DNA of 64,000 nt from Paenibacillus aurantius (GCF_032268605.1 NZ_CP130318.1:3973913-4037912); one strand, 5' to 3'; shown: positions 17,742-27,519, numbered from the stretch's first letter. A program made the numbers and translations. The notes: a model not told the origin generated them from the letters alone.

Positions 17742-19754
17742 TTACAAAGTAAACCGGTCAATCATCCGCTGGAGCTTCTCGGCCATGCCGGACAGGTGAG
17801 CGGAGGAGGAGGTCAGCTCCTCCATGGAAGCAAGCTGCTCCTCGGAAGCGGCGGACACGCTTTGAATGTGGCTCGCGGCCTGCTGGGCGGACGACGAAAT
17901 CTCCTCCATGGCAGCCGCCACCTCTTCGGCATTGGCGGACATCTGCTCGGCAACCGCCGTCACGTCGTGAATCTGTCCCACTATCCGTTCGGTGGATTCC
18001 TCCATGTCCCGGAAGGCGCTTCCAACCTTGAGGGTAACCTCCGACCCCTTGTCCATTTCCTTCGCCACCTTCTCGGACATCCCGCCTGCCGCTGCGTCGA
18101 TCAGCCCGGCCATCTGGAGAATCACGTCCTGGATGTTATCCGCCGTCCGCTTGGACTGGTCGGCCAGCTTGCGGATTTCCTCCGCCACGACGGCAAACCC
18201 TCTGCCGTGTTCTCCCGCACGCGCCGCCTCAATGGAGGCGTTCAACGAGAGAATGTTGGTTTGTCCCGCCATATTGGCGATGGCATCATTCATATCGCGA
18301 ATTTGCGCCGACAGCCTGGACAGTCCGGCTATCGTGTCCGCCGATTCGTCCACCGCTTGACGGATGCTCATCATCTGACCGCTCAATTCCTGTACGGCCG
18401 CACCGCCGGCCTGGGCATGCCGTTCGCTTTGGGCGGCGGAAGCCGCCATCTCTCCGGCGGCCGAAGCGACCTTCTGAATCCCTTCCGCCATTTCCTGAGC
18501 CGCAAGCGACGTTTCCCCGGCAGCCCGGGATTGAATTTCGCCCGCCCCCGCCACCTGCTGAATGGATTCCGTCACATGCTGGACGGAATCGGCCGTCTGT
18601 TCGGTAATGGCGGTCATTTGCTGCGAGGAGGCGGCCAGCTGCCCGGACGTATCGGCCATTTCCCGGACGAGGGCGGACAAGGAAGCCGCCATCTCGTTAA
18701 AGCTTCCCCCGAGTGCGCCGAATTCGTCCCGGCGGGTGAGGCGGATCCGTCCTCCGAGGTCGCCTGCTTTGATGCGGTCCGCTCCCTGCTGAAGCTCCCG
18801 AAGAGGACCAAGAATGGTGCGTAGGAACAACCAGGCCATCAGGGAGAAAACCAGGATCGAGCCGGCCACCACCTCCACCGTTCTTATCAGAATAGGCCTC
18901 GCGGCCTCGCTGTATTCCGCCACCTCCATGGTCCCCGCTATCTTCCAGCCTGTAAGCGCATTCGTCGCAAAGAGCGCTTCCTTCGGTTTACCATTCAACC
19001 GATAGGCAATCGTTCCGCTGTCGTTCTTCAGCATGTACTCGTATTGGCTGCCCGCAGCGGCGGTCCCCGGAGGGTTTTTGGGATGGACGATATACTTGCT
19101 GTCGCCATCAAGCAGGTACACATAACCCTGCTGCCCGATTTTGACCTCGTGCAGCATTTCACTTAGCTTCTGCAAATCCAGGTTGAACCCGACCGCTCCT
19201 TTGCCGTCCGGGAAAGTTTGGGCGATCGTAATAACCGGCTTTTTCGTCGTGGTCGAAGGGTAGGGCTTGGAGATGGTAATGCGGCCCGGACTGCTCATGG
19301 CCTGGATATACCAGTCTCTTTGCCGGGGATCATACTCGAGCTTGCCGGGATCCGGCGCCTTCATCCACGCCCCGTTATGGTTCCCGATCGTAACAAGCTC
19401 GATCTCCGGGTGCTTGGCTATCCATTGGTCCAGCCGCTTGCGCACTTCCCGGTCCTGGTTATCGACCGAATCCGTCGACAGCTGCTCCGAGAGAAGCTCG
19501 GTCTCCTTAACCACCGGCTGGATATACTGCTCAATCATCTGGTTAACGGCCCTTACATTCGTTTCGGCGGAAGAATGAATCTGGTCCCGGAGGGTGTCCC
19601 TCGCACTATCAAAAGAAAAGTACCCGATTCCGAAGCTCGGAATCAACAGGATAAGCAAGAAAGAAGCCATCAGCCGAAAGCGGACGGATGTCATCCTCCC
19701 TGGTCGGAACAGAATGTTGGTCTGCCGGGCTTTTTGTTTTTGTATGTTTGTCAT
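17742..19754 (-). CDS. Methyl-accepting chemotaxis protein
   Basis: The 670-residue chemoreceptor has a first membrane helix near residues 28-47 (LMASFLLILLIPSFGIGYF) and an extracellular dCache-type sensor (about 50-300, with RDWYIQAMSSPGRITISKPY). A second helix lies near 305-325, then a HAMP domain and a long coiled-coil signalling domain whose tip reads ASIEAARAGEHGRGFAVVAEEIRKLADQS in outline. It relays ligand binding to CheA/CheW. The ATG at 19754 starts at MTNIQKQ; an earlier in-frame start at 19826 lacks a ribosome binding site and would add a non-family leader. No flagellar genes are nearby. Confidence 0.93.
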   Translation of the reverse strand: MTNIQKQKARQTNILFRPGRMTSVRFRLMASFLLILLIPSFGIGYFSFDSARDTLRDQIHSSAETNVRAVNQMIEQYIQPVVKETELLSEQLSTDSVDNQDREVRKRLDQWIAKHPEIELVTIGNHNGAWMKAPDPGKLEYDPRQRDWYIQAMSSPGRITISKPYPSTTTKKPVITIAQTFPDGKGAVGFNLDLQKLSEMLHEVKIGQQGYVYLLDGDSKYIVHPKNPPGTAAAGSQYEYMLKNDSGTIAYRLNGKPKEALFATNALTGWKIAGTMEVAEYSEAARPILIRTVEVVAGSILVFSLMAWLFLRTILGPLRELQQGADRIKAGDLGGRIRLTRRDEFGALGGSFNEMAASLSALVREMADTSGQLAASSQQMTAITEQTADSVQHVTESIQQVAGAGEIQSRAAGETSLAAQEMAEGIQKVASAAGEMAASAAQSERHAQAGGAAVQELSGQMMSIRQAVDESADTIAGLSRLSAQIRDMNDAIANMAGQTNILSLNASIEAARAGEHGRGFAVVAEEIRKLADQSKRTADNIQDVILQMAGLIDAAAGGMSEKVAKEMDKGSEVTLKVGSAFRDMEESTERIVGQIHDVTAVAEQMSANAEEVAAAMEEISSSAQQAASHIQSVSAASEEQLASMEELTSSSAHLSGMAEKLQRMIDRFTL

Positions 19755-19792
19755 GGCGGTCCCCCGATTGTCATTTTTGGTTGATAAAATAG

Positions 19793-19800
19793 TTATCGGA
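19793..19800 (-). promoter_or_regulatory. Possible sigma-D -10 element for the chemoreceptor
   Basis: TCCGATAA on the minus strand, 39 bases before the start codon, resembles the sigma-D -10 box GCCGATAA used for motility genes. No convincing TAAA -35 element is seen at the right distance. Confidence 0.3.
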
Positions 19801-19854
19801 ATTCCGCAGCATTTCGATGAATCCAATTCTTACCATAAGCCCCATGCAAAAAGA

Positions 19855-19891
19855 CTTCGGACCCGAACCAAATTCGTTCGTTAATCCGAAG
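19855..19891 (-). terminator. Terminator of the ADP-ribosylglycohydrolase operon
   Basis: CTTCGGA (19855-19861) pairs with TCCGAAG (19885-19891), with an inner CGAAC/GTTCG stem (19864-19868, 19876-19880). On the minus strand it is followed by TCTTTTTG. It lies right after the esterase stop. Confidence 0.75.
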
Positions 19892-19931
19892 CCTTCTTAT
19901 TCAGCCACAACCGATTTCGATTGGCCGCCCT

Positions 19932-20837
19932 TCATTCCCGGTAATAACGGAGCAGATAGCTCACGCCCTCCACAAAGCCCGGCAGCCAAACCGATTCGGT
20001 ATGTCCCCCCTTGACGATTCGAAGCTCAGCCGGGCTTGCCGGCACTTCCCCTCCTTTTGGATAGAAGCGGTTATACAAGTTCTTCCGGTGCAGCTCAAAG
20101 TATAAACGAACAGCCTGAACCTCCATATTATAACGCCAAGCGTCCTCTGGGAGGTCCTCCTTCTCGCTTAAGTGATTCCAATCCTCGTCACCGGCAAGGA
20201 TAAAGATAGGGACCTGCCAAGGCTGGGCGGCGTAGCTCGCCAAAGCCGCCGGGTAATTCAGTCGGTCCCACGCCTTCCGGTCGAACGGCTCGCCAAAGGC
20301 TCCCCCCGTCACAGCCCGTGAAGTCGCCGGGGGCTCCTCCGCCTGAACGGCGGGACTCAGCAGCACCGCTCCCCCAAACATTCCCGGATAGGTTAACGCA
20401 TATCGGAGGGCCCCGTATCCGCCCATGGAGACTCCTGCAAGAAACCGGCCTTCCCGCCCGGGAACGGTGTTATACCTCCGATCGATCTCCGGAACGAGCC
20501 GGTGGATGACGGCGGTTTCGTAGGGACCGTATTTGGGGGAATCAATCCAGAAGCTGTTCCCGCCGGAAGGGGCCACGGCTATCATGGCTTCCGGAGAGCC
20601 GCTGCCGGTTCTTCCATTCAGGAAAGGCAGGAAGTTGTCCCAGCTGGTTTCGTCCCCTCCGCTGCCGTGCAGCAAATACAGCACCGGATACCCGTTCTCC
20701 CTCCCGGCGTCATAGCCCTCCGGCAAATAAACCTTGTAGCGGAAAGAAACGGGAACCGGATCCTCCCCGAAGGAGTGCAGCTCGTGGGTTTCGGTTCTCC
20801 CGAAGCAAGCCCGGCCGGAAAATGCCTCTTCTTTCAT
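19932..20837 (-). CDS. Esterase D/enterochelin-esterase-like alpha/beta hydrolase
   Basis: The 301-residue protein is a PF00756-type esterase. The catalytic Ser is in GVSMGGYGALRYAL (near residue 140), a candidate Asp in ILAGDEDWN and His in VKGGHTESVW near the C-terminus. No signal peptide is seen, so it acts in the cytoplasm. It is the last gene of the long operon, 7 bases after the ribokinase gene, and may remove acyl groups from an imported sugar conjugate. That substrate is inferred from context. Confidence 0.82.
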   Translation of the reverse strand: MKEEAFSGRACFGRTETHELHSFGEDPVPVSFRYKVYLPEGYDAGRENGYPVLYLLHGSGGDETSWDNFLPFLNGRTGSGSPEAMIAVAPSGGNSFWIDSPKYGPYETAVIHRLVPEIDRRYNTVPGREGRFLAGVSMGGYGALRYALTYPGMFGGAVLLSPAVQAEEPPATSRAVTGGAFGEPFDRKAWDRLNYPAALASYAAQPWQVPIFILAGDEDWNHLSEKEDLPEDAWRYNMEVQAVRLYFELHRKNLYNRFYPKGGEVPASPAELRIVKGGHTESVWLPGFVEGVSYLLRYYRE

Positions 20838-20844
20838 CTTAGAC

Positions 20845-21747
20845 TCACTCCCGAGCTAAACCGACTTCCGACAGGAGGGGGATGGAGGTCTGAGCACCTA
20901 AACGCGTCACAGTGATGGACGAAGCATACTGGGCGACATCCACCGCTTCATCCATCGATTTGCCGGATGTGATCATGGCAGCGAGCGTACCGGAGAAGGT
21001 ATCCCCGGCAGCCGTTGTGTCGATCGCCTCTACCTTGCGCCCTTCCTTGTACACGTTATCCGTTCCGTTGTAATACACGAGCCCTCTTTCGCCTAGCGTG
21101 ACCACCGGATAGCGGATCCCCTTCTCCTTCAGGATCGTCAGCGCTCGGAACGCATCCGCTACCGTATGGATGCTCACCCCGGTGTACGTGCGGCATTCGA
21201 TCTCGTTGGGTGTAAAATAATCCACCCCGCGAAGAAGCTCGTCAGCCAAGGGCACGGCGGGAGCTGGATTCAGAAAGATCGGAACCTTCCCTTTGACCAG
21301 ACGGACGGCTTCGGTTACGGCATCGAGCGGAATCTCCAGCTGCAGCATGACCGCTGTGGCAGCAAGCAATTCTTTCTGAAACGCTTGAATATAAGCGGGA
21401 GTCATTCTGCCGTTGGCGCCCGAATCCAGAATGATGCGGTTGTCTCCCTCGCAGACGGTAATGGCGGCTACACCTGTCGTAACCCCCTTCTCGACGGCCA
21501 CGTATTCGGTATGCACCCCAAAGCCCGTAAGGCTCTCCAGAATGGATCGTCCGAACAGGTCATCTCCAACTTTCCCCAGAAACCACGTATCCGCCCCCAT
21601 CTTGGAGCAGGACACCGCCTGGTTGGCCCCTTTCCCGCCGCCGGACAAGAAGAAGCCTCGGCCGCTAATCGTCTCTCCAGCCTCTGGAATCCGGCTCGTC
21701 TGCATCACCATATCCATGTTGGCGCTGCCGATGACGATGATCTTCAT
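20845..21747 (-). CDS. rbsK: Ribokinase (PfkB family)
   Basis: The 300-residue kinase follows ribokinase closely: the start IIVIGSANMDMVMQTSRIP, the sugar-binding GGKGANQAVSCSKMG, the N-terminal KVGDDLFG and the C-terminal anion hole with catalytic Asp in DTTAAGDTFSGTL. It would phosphorylate D-ribose to ribose 5-phosphate. The GTG/ATG region overlaps the upstream gene's stop by 4 bases. Its position directly after two ADP-ribosylglycohydrolase-family genes suggests it phosphorylates ribose released by them. Confidence 0.9.
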   Translation of the reverse strand: MKIIVIGSANMDMVMQTSRIPEAGETISGRGFFLSGGGKGANQAVSCSKMGADTWFLGKVGDDLFGRSILESLTGFGVHTEYVAVEKGVTTGVAAITVCEGDNRIILDSGANGRMTPAYIQAFQKELLAATAVMLQLEIPLDAVTEAVRLVKGKVPIFLNPAPAVPLADELLRGVDYFTPNEIECRTYTGVSIHTVADAFRALTILKEKGIRYPVVTLGERGLVYYNGTDNVYKEGRKVEAIDTTAAGDTFSGTLAAMITSGKSMDEAVDVAQYASSITVTRLGAQTSIPLLSEVGLARE

Positions 21748-23849
21748 AGCTCCTCCACCTTCAACGTCTTGAAGAAGGTGCGTGCCGCCCCTAAGGTGCT
21801 CACTCCATACATGCCGTAACCGAACCGGCTGTCCTCGGTGCGCAGGACCTCTTCGCCGTCAATATGCAGAGTGATGACCGAGCCGGCGGCGGTAAGCTTC
21901 AGCTCGTAATCGCGGTCGAAGGTCCACTCATAGGGACAGCTTGCCAGCTTATGGAACCCGAAATCGTTAACATAGAGCGAAACCCCGTTCTCCCCGTCCA
22001 AACCGGCATGGTACCCCCGCATGGCTCCTTGGGCGCGGACCGCCAGCATATGGGAATAACCGTTTTGCGGATTAACCGTTACCGTCAAGGAATAATCGTC
22101 GGAGAAGTAATTACCGGCATAAGCCTCGCTCTGCTCGGCCGTCATCAGATACATCGAGCCGTCTGTCAAGCTCCAGGCCCCGTGGTTATGGGAGAAGGGC
22201 GTCACGCAGCCGAAGCTCATCTGCTGCTTGCCGAAATCGATGGAGTACTGGGCTTTTCCGTAAATACGGAATTCGTCGAGGAAGAGGCGGCCCAAGCTCT
22301 TCGGCTTACGGGTGGAGTAGGCTTCCAGAACGATGCCCACCTCGTCGATCAGCTCTCCATCCGTATCCGGGATCGTAAACTCCACCTCCAGCCACTCTCC
22401 GTTAATGAGCTTGCGGTAGCCTTGGAGAACCTCTTTTTTGCTTTTGGCCAGCCGGATATAAGGGGCGAAGCCCATCGTCTCGTTACCGCTCCACTGGTCG
22501 AGATATAGCTTCATGGATACCGTTTGACCGGAATAGACCCGGGGAGAGAAGGTCGGTGTGTACCGTTCGTCGCTGAAGTCGTCTCTTGTGTAGAACGGCT
22601 TGTAGTAGATTTTCGACTGTTCTCCGCGGGTCATGCGGTCGAACAGGATTTCCAACGAGCCCGTTCCTTTGTAAGCTTTTTCCGTGGAATGCTTGGCCCG
22701 GCAGAAGAACGGATCCGAAATCCGGATGTTATGGGTCGAGCCCGGCAGCTCAAAGTCAAAATAAAGATCACGCTCGGTAAAGCTGTCCAGCAATTCGGAA
22801 GGACAGGGCTCCCCTGCGAGCCGGTAACCTAGAATCGCCAGCTCTTTCGCATAAGTCGGAATGTCCAATAGGTTAAGGAAGCCAGAGATGCCCGACATCA
22901 CGATGGCATCATTGATGGGACCGCGGTATTTCTCCGCGATTCCCTTGAGCCCGCAGGCTACCCCCAGGACCGTGCCGACATTCCCGGCATTGCAATCCGT
23001 ATCCCAGCCGCACATGGTCGCAATCTCCACCGTCCGGTTGAAATCTCCCTGCCCGTAAATCATGGCCAAGATGCAGACACCGGCATTGGGAATCATGTGG
23101 CAGACGCCTTTGTATTTGTCATAGCCCCATTTCCGCTCCAGCATGTCCCGGCACGCCCGCCAGTCGTCCGGATGCTCCGCATGAAAGGCGAGCACGGCCT
23201 CCGCTACTTTTTTGTACAGCGAGTCCGGGGGCACTTGAGCCAACCCAGCCTCCAGAATTTCCCCAATGTCGGGCGTTTCAAAGGCTTTGGAAATGGCGGC
23301 ACAGAAGAAGCGCGCGCCCCAAACCCCTTCCCCGTCATGCGATACCCTCGCGGCCGCCTCGCCATAATCAGCCGCTTTCTTCGGGTTACCCGGGTTCACC
23401 AAGCCCCAGGTATCGATAAAAATTTGGCCGCCGATCTGCTCCGCAATGATCCTCCCGTTTTGCTGGATGGAGCCGGACTGGGGAGCCGGGATGCCGTTCT
23501 TCAGGTTGATATAAGCCGTATGCTCCGTGCTGACCCCGTACCCGCCCCACCAGAACATCCCGATGCCTTCGCGCGCATAATTCAGCCAGGCTCGCGCCAC
23601 GTCGTTCGGGGTCACGTCCCGGTCCTTAGCATCATCATATAGGGCACGCAGGAAATAGTACGGCCCGTTCGCATCATCGTCCGCCGCAAAATTTTTGAAT
23701 TCCTTCACATAGTCCGTAATCTCGCCGTAGGTTTGCTGTATTCTTTCATAAGTCCAGATGGTCGGTTCCACCGGAGCCCCCAGCCTTATGCCAATATTCA
23801 TCCCCAGGTAACCTGCATAAATCTTTTCCAAGTATTGGTCAGGAATCAA
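21744..23849 (-). CDS. ADP-ribosylglycohydrolase-family protein fused to beta-sandwich domains
   Basis: The 701-residue protein has an N-terminal ADP-ribosylglycohydrolase (ARH) fold, about residues 1-345. Its magnesium-binding motifs are altered: FAADDDANGP replaces the usual TDDT, while the C-terminal GWDTDCNAGNVGTVLG keeps the DTD core. Residues 360-700 are not ARH; they look like two beta-rich domains of the laminin-G/DUF1080-like sort (YSIDFGKQQMSFG, then a terminal LKLTAAGSVITLHIDGEEV). There is no signal peptide. It overlaps neighbours by 4 bases on both sides. It probably cleaves a ribosyl or similar N/O-glycosidic bond. Confidence 0.8.
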   Translation of the reverse strand: MIPDQYLEKIYAGYLGMNIGIRLGAPVEPTIWTYERIQQTYGEITDYVKEFKNFAADDDANGPYYFLRALYDDAKDRDVTPNDVARAWLNYAREGIGMFWWGGYGVSTEHTAYINLKNGIPAPQSGSIQQNGRIIAEQIGGQIFIDTWGLVNPGNPKKAADYGEAAARVSHDGEGVWGARFFCAAISKAFETPDIGEILEAGLAQVPPDSLYKKVAEAVLAFHAEHPDDWRACRDMLERKWGYDKYKGVCHMIPNAGVCILAMIYGQGDFNRTVEIATMCGWDTDCNAGNVGTVLGVACGLKGIAEKYRGPINDAIVMSGISGFLNLLDIPTYAKELAILGYRLAGEPCPSELLDSFTERDLYFDFELPGSTHNIRISDPFFCRAKHSTEKAYKGTGSLEILFDRMTRGEQSKIYYKPFYTRDDFSDERYTPTFSPRVYSGQTVSMKLYLDQWSGNETMGFAPYIRLAKSKKEVLQGYRKLINGEWLEVEFTIPDTDGELIDEVGIVLEAYSTRKPKSLGRLFLDEFRIYGKAQYSIDFGKQQMSFGCVTPFSHNHGAWSLTDGSMYLMTAEQSEAYAGNYFSDDYSLTVTVNPQNGYSHMLAVRAQGAMRGYHAGLDGENGVSLYVNDFGFHKLASCPYEWTFDRDYELKLTAAGSVITLHIDGEEVLRTEDSRFGYGMYGVSTLGAARTFFKTLKVEEL

Positions 23850-25024
23850 TCTTCTCTCCGCCCTTCCTCTTCTATATTCAGCTGCCGGCCTCTCACAGCG
23901 CTTCTCTCGAGATCCTTGCGGATAATGGCAGCCGCCGTCTCGGCAAAGCGGCTGCTGTGCCTCTCCAGGTCTTGCCTGCTCGCCATCTCCAGCTGCTCCT
24001 TCTCTTCGCGCGGAATGGCCTCACCACCGTGCATCGCCCCCAGAATGGCCCCGATCATGACCCCGATCGAGTCCGTATCCCGTCCGGAGCTTACGCCGTC
24101 CTTGACACTTTCCATAAAGTCCCCCTCATGCAGAACCAAATAACCAAGAGCAAGAGGAAGCTCTTCAATCGAGAACAAGCGGCTCGGGGTGTAATGATTG
24201 GACGGAATACCGACTTTGTCCAGACTCCGGTTAACATCGTCCCCCATCGGTGAATAGCGGGCAATCCCCTCATGAAACCTACGGACCACTTCTTCCCGGT
24301 CTTCCTTCCCGCCCCGCAGGCTTAACGCTATCTCGCAAATGTCCTGGATGGCCCTCTTGGTGCCGTCCTTGGCAAACTCCCAAGCGGTATTCGCAATATC
24401 CTCCACCGTGACATCCGGCTCGAATGCTTTGGCCACACAGCAGGCCATAACCCCCGCCGCCTCCAGCCCGTAGCTCACCTGGTGGCCGGACGCAAACAAA
24501 ATCGCTTCGTCATAAGCACCCTTCGGATTGCCGGCATTCACGATGCCGATTGGAGCCATATACATGGCCGCACCGCAGTTTACCATATTTCCGTAGCCGC
24601 CCTCCCGCGGCTCGCAGTTGGCGAGAACATGCCGGTTGAACAGGTGCTTCTCGGGATAGAACAGCCGGTCCAGAATGAGCGCTTCCTTACCCATTTCCGG
24701 GATGTAGCAAGGCCGGAAGGCGATTTCCTTCATGAATTCATTCGCCAAGTCATAAGCGTCCAGGTGTCTTCTTTCTGTTTCATACACCCTCATCAGCGCG
24801 AGCGTCATCAAGGTATCGTCCGTGACAATGCCGTTGCCTCTCATTCGGCCCAGTCTTTTATCCTCTGGCCAATCGGCCTTCCACCACCTCGTATTGACCG
24901 TTTCCACTCTTCCGTACGTGTCCCTGATTTCCCGGTAAGGCATTTTCTCCACAACAGCTCCAAGCGCATCTCCGAAGGCTGTACCGAAGACCACTCCCCT
25001 TACCCTCTCTGCAAAAGAAACCAC
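23846..25024 (-). CDS. ADP-ribosylglycohydrolase family protein
   Basis: The 392-residue protein carries the canonical ARH motifs: GTAFGDALGAVVEKMP at the N-terminus, IVTDDTLMTLALMR (TDDT metal site, near residue 70) and SGRDTDSIGVMIGAILGAMHGGEAIP near the C-terminus. The family hydrolyses bonds to ADP-ribose or simpler ribosyl conjugates. I prefer the GTG at 25024, 6 bases after AGGAGGG. The ATG at 25045 abuts a strong hairpin and has no good ribosome binding site. It is translationally coupled to the second ARH gene. Confidence 0.85.
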   Translation of the reverse strand: MVSFAERVRGVVFGTAFGDALGAVVEKMPYREIRDTYGRVETVNTRWWKADWPEDKRLGRMRGNGIVTDDTLMTLALMRVYETERRHLDAYDLANEFMKEIAFRPCYIPEMGKEALILDRLFYPEKHLFNRHVLANCEPREGGYGNMVNCGAAMYMAPIGIVNAGNPKGAYDEAILFASGHQVSYGLEAAGVMACCVAKAFEPDVTVEDIANTAWEFAKDGTKRAIQDICEIALSLRGGKEDREEVVRRFHEGIARYSPMGDDVNRSLDKVGIPSNHYTPSRLFSIEELPLALGYLVLHEGDFMESVKDGVSSGRDTDSIGVMIGAILGAMHGGEAIPREEKEQLEMASRQDLERHSSRFAETAAAIIRKDLERSAVRGRQLNIEEEGRRED

Positions 25025-25045
25025 ACCGTTCCCTCCTGTCACCAT

Positions 25046-25092
25046 CCCCGCAAAAGGCGTAACCCGGACTCCCGGTTGAATCCTTTGCGGGG
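25046..25092 (-). terminator. Strong hairpin between binding-protein and ARH genes
   Basis: CCCCGCAAAAGG (25046-25057) pairs with CCTTTGCGGGG (25082-25092), an 11-bp stem with one bulge. There is no U tract, so it probably stabilises or attenuates the mRNA downstream of the binding-protein gene. Confidence 0.55.
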
Positions 25093-25113
25093 ACGGTAGT
25101 TTGCGGAAAGTCT

Positions 25114-26598
25114 TTACTTAATCGTTTTGTTCGCGTAATCCGTAACGTCCTTGCCGCCAGCCGCATTCCAGTCGGCTACGAACTTGTCGAAGTCGGCGGC
25201 CGTTTTCTTTCCGGTGACCATGTTGGCCGCAAATTCCTTGTAAACGGCATTTGCCGCATCCCACTTGGAGGCAAGGTCAGACGGTATGACGAACGAATTG
25301 TCCTTCGTGGACATGGAGGTAAACATCTCCAGCGATTTCATCGCCGGCTCGGTCAGATAGGGCGTGGACGGATCCATAGGGGCTTTGAAATTCGTAATCG
25401 ACTCGACGAAATTAGGATACCAGGCGGCGAATTTGTCCGTCAGCTTGATTTTGCCGTTAGCCATCGTATATTCCGACCCCTCGATGCCGATCTTGTCGAT
25501 AATCTGGCCTTTCTCCCCTGCCATGTATTCCAGCACGGCGAAGGCCATGTCCTTGTTCTTGGACGTTTTGGAAACGGCCCACCCGCGGCTTTCCTTCGAG
25601 ACATCAACCGGGGTATAGCCCTGCGCCTTGCCCTTGGCGGGAGGAAGCGGAACGACCTTGGCTCCTGCGCCGTTCTGGCTTATCGCTTTGGTATTGTAGA
25701 CGTCGATGACCTTACCTTGGCTGCCCGCAATAATGCCGGCCTGGCCGTCATAAAACGCTTTTTCCTTCGTGTCCCACTTCTTGGTCAGGAATTCGGGATC
25801 GAGCAGGCCTTCCTTGTACAGCTTCGCATAGAAGTCGAGCTTCTCCTTCTCCGCCTGCGTCGTTTTGCCGTACGAGTATTTCCCGTCTGCTCCTTTGATC
25901 CAAGTGGACGTCAATCCGAAGGACTGCCCGAACATCGAATCCAGCTCGTCGATCGTGCCTGCCGTGGTATAGGCGTATTTCACGCCGGCCTTCTCCTTCA
26001 ACTCCTTGAAGAACTTATAGTAATTATCGGTGGTCGGGTTCGCTATCGCTTCTTTGCCGGAAGGGGCTTTGTCAAGAATATCCTGCCGGACGACCGGAAC
26101 AGCGCTGATCGGCGGCGACAGCCACAGCAGATAAGGGTAATTCTTCATCCGCTCTTTGTTGTAGTCGTTAAGGGAAGCCTTGATGTTGGTCGACTTGTCG
26201 ACGTAAGGGGTCAGGTCCTCCAGAATCTTCTGCGTGATGGCGAAGTTGTAGTCTCCCCCCTGGAAGTAGATCAAATCCGGAATGTTTCCGCTTTGGAGAA
26301 TGAGACCGAGCTTCTCGGAATAAGTGCCGCTTTGAACAGGCAGAACCTGCAGCTTCACGTTCTTTCCGTCCGCCTTCATAGCCTCCTCAATCGCTTTCAC
26401 CTTACGCTGGACGTTAGCATCCTCCGGCTGGAAGTCCTTGCTCACGATCGTAAGGGTAACCGGCTGGCTGCCGCCTGTGGCCGCTGCCGATCCGCCCGGT
26501 GCCGGAGAAGCGCCCCCGCTCGTTTTGTTTCCCCCCGTGCTGCAAGCCGTGGTCACCGTCATGAGAATCGCGGCGAGCGTGACAAGCTTTTTGTTCAT
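25114..26598 (-). CDS. Extracellular sugar/nucleoside-type binding lipoprotein (LplA-like)
   Basis: The 494-residue protein has a lipobox (VTTACSTGG, Cys near residue 19), a Gly/Ala/Ser linker and the LplA-type family 1 binding fold (LTIVSKDFQPEDANV, IPDLIYFQGGDYN). Length is in the family range. GGGAGG lies 8 bases upstream. Both permeases lie immediately upstream in the same operon, which also encodes two ARH-family proteins and ribokinase, so a ribose-containing ligand is a reasonable guess. Confidence 0.9.
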   Translation of the reverse strand: MNKKLVTLAAILMTVTTACSTGGNKTSGGASPAPGGSAAATGGSQPVTLTIVSKDFQPEDANVQRKVKAIEEAMKADGKNVKLQVLPVQSGTYSEKLGLILQSGNIPDLIYFQGGDYNFAITQKILEDLTPYVDKSTNIKASLNDYNKERMKNYPYLLWLSPPISAVPVVRQDILDKAPSGKEAIANPTTDNYYKFFKELKEKAGVKYAYTTAGTIDELDSMFGQSFGLTSTWIKGADGKYSYGKTTQAEKEKLDFYAKLYKEGLLDPEFLTKKWDTKEKAFYDGQAGIIAGSQGKVIDVYNTKAISQNGAGAKVVPLPPAKGKAQGYTPVDVSKESRGWAVSKTSKNKDMAFAVLEYMAGEKGQIIDKIGIEGSEYTMANGKIKLTDKFAAWYPNFVESITNFKAPMDPSTPYLTEPAMKSLEMFTSMSTKDNSFVIPSDLASKWDAANAVYKEFAANMVTGKKTAADFDKFVADWNAAGGKDVTDYANKTIK

Positions 26599-26625
26599 CT
26601 TTGTTTCCTCCCTTTTGTGGTTGCT

Positions 26626-27510
26626 TTATTCTTTAACGCCGCCATCCATAACCCCTTTGGTGTAATACTTCAGGATAATGGGATAGAGCATAAGAATCGG
26701 AATCATGGCTATCACGATCGTAGCCGCTTTCAGGGAACCGAAGTCGAGCTGGGCGATCCCGCTGTTCTTAAGCAGCTCGGCGGCATCAATCATCGCCGTC
26801 GTGTCCCTCTCTACAATGAACTGGCGCAGAAGCACCTGCAGCACCGTGTGATCCCGGCTGGACAGGAAGATGCTCGATTTGAAGAACTCGTTCCAGCGGG
26901 CTACGGCATAAAACATACCGATGGTTAATAGCGGGATCCTCGACAGGGGGAGCACGATCCGGGTAAAGAGCTTGACATGGCCGGCCCCGTCGATTTTGGC
27001 CGCTTCCAGCAGGGAATCCGGGATCTCCTCGATAAATCTCATCATGATGATCAAGTAAAAGACGTTAATCGTCCGGTACAGCACCATCGCCCACAGGTTG
27101 TCGAGCAGCCCCAGCGATTTGATGACCATATACTCCGGAACGATTCCCGGCTCGAAAATCATGATGACAATCAGGAAGACCATCAGGGGCGTCTTGCCGA
27201 CGAGCTTTTTTCGGGTCAGCACATAGGCCGACATCGTGGTAAACAGAAGACTCAACAGGGTGCCCGTCACGGTAATGAACAAGGAATTCATCACGGCGCG
27301 GACAATGATCGGATTATGAAGCACCACCTCGAAATTGATGAGCGAGAATCCCCTCGGCAGGACCTCGTATCCGCGAAGCAGATGCACCTGATTCGGATGG
27401 GAAAGCGATTTGGCGAAGAGATTGACGATCGGCACGAACATGGATAGCGTCATAAGGCTCAGAAGGAGCGCAAGGAACGTCTTGGAAACGGTAATTTTTT
27501 TTCCTGTCAT
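26626..27510 (-). CDS. Carbohydrate ABC transporter permease (LplC/YtcP-like)
   Basis: The 294-residue MalG-type permease has six predicted membrane segments and the EAA loop (EEIPDSLLEAAKIDGAGHVKLF in outline, near residue 165) that contacts the ATPase. The C-terminal IPILMLYPIILKYYTKGVMDGGVKE is the usual end for this family. GGAGG lies 5 bases before the ATG. It pairs with the permease encoded just upstream. Confidence 0.93.
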   Translation of the reverse strand: MTGKKITVSKTFLALLLSLMTLSMFVPIVNLFAKSLSHPNQVHLLRGYEVLPRGFSLINFEVVLHNPIIVRAVMNSLFITVTGTLLSLLFTTMSAYVLTRKKLVGKTPLMVFLIVIMIFEPGIVPEYMVIKSLGLLDNLWAMVLYRTINVFYLIIMMRFIEEIPDSLLEAAKIDGAGHVKLFTRIVLPLSRIPLLTIGMFYAVARWNEFFKSSIFLSSRDHTVLQVLLRQFIVERDTTAMIDAAELLKNSGIAQLDFGSLKAATIVIAMIPILMLYPIILKYYTKGVMDGGVKE

Positions 27511-27519
27511 AGCATCCTC

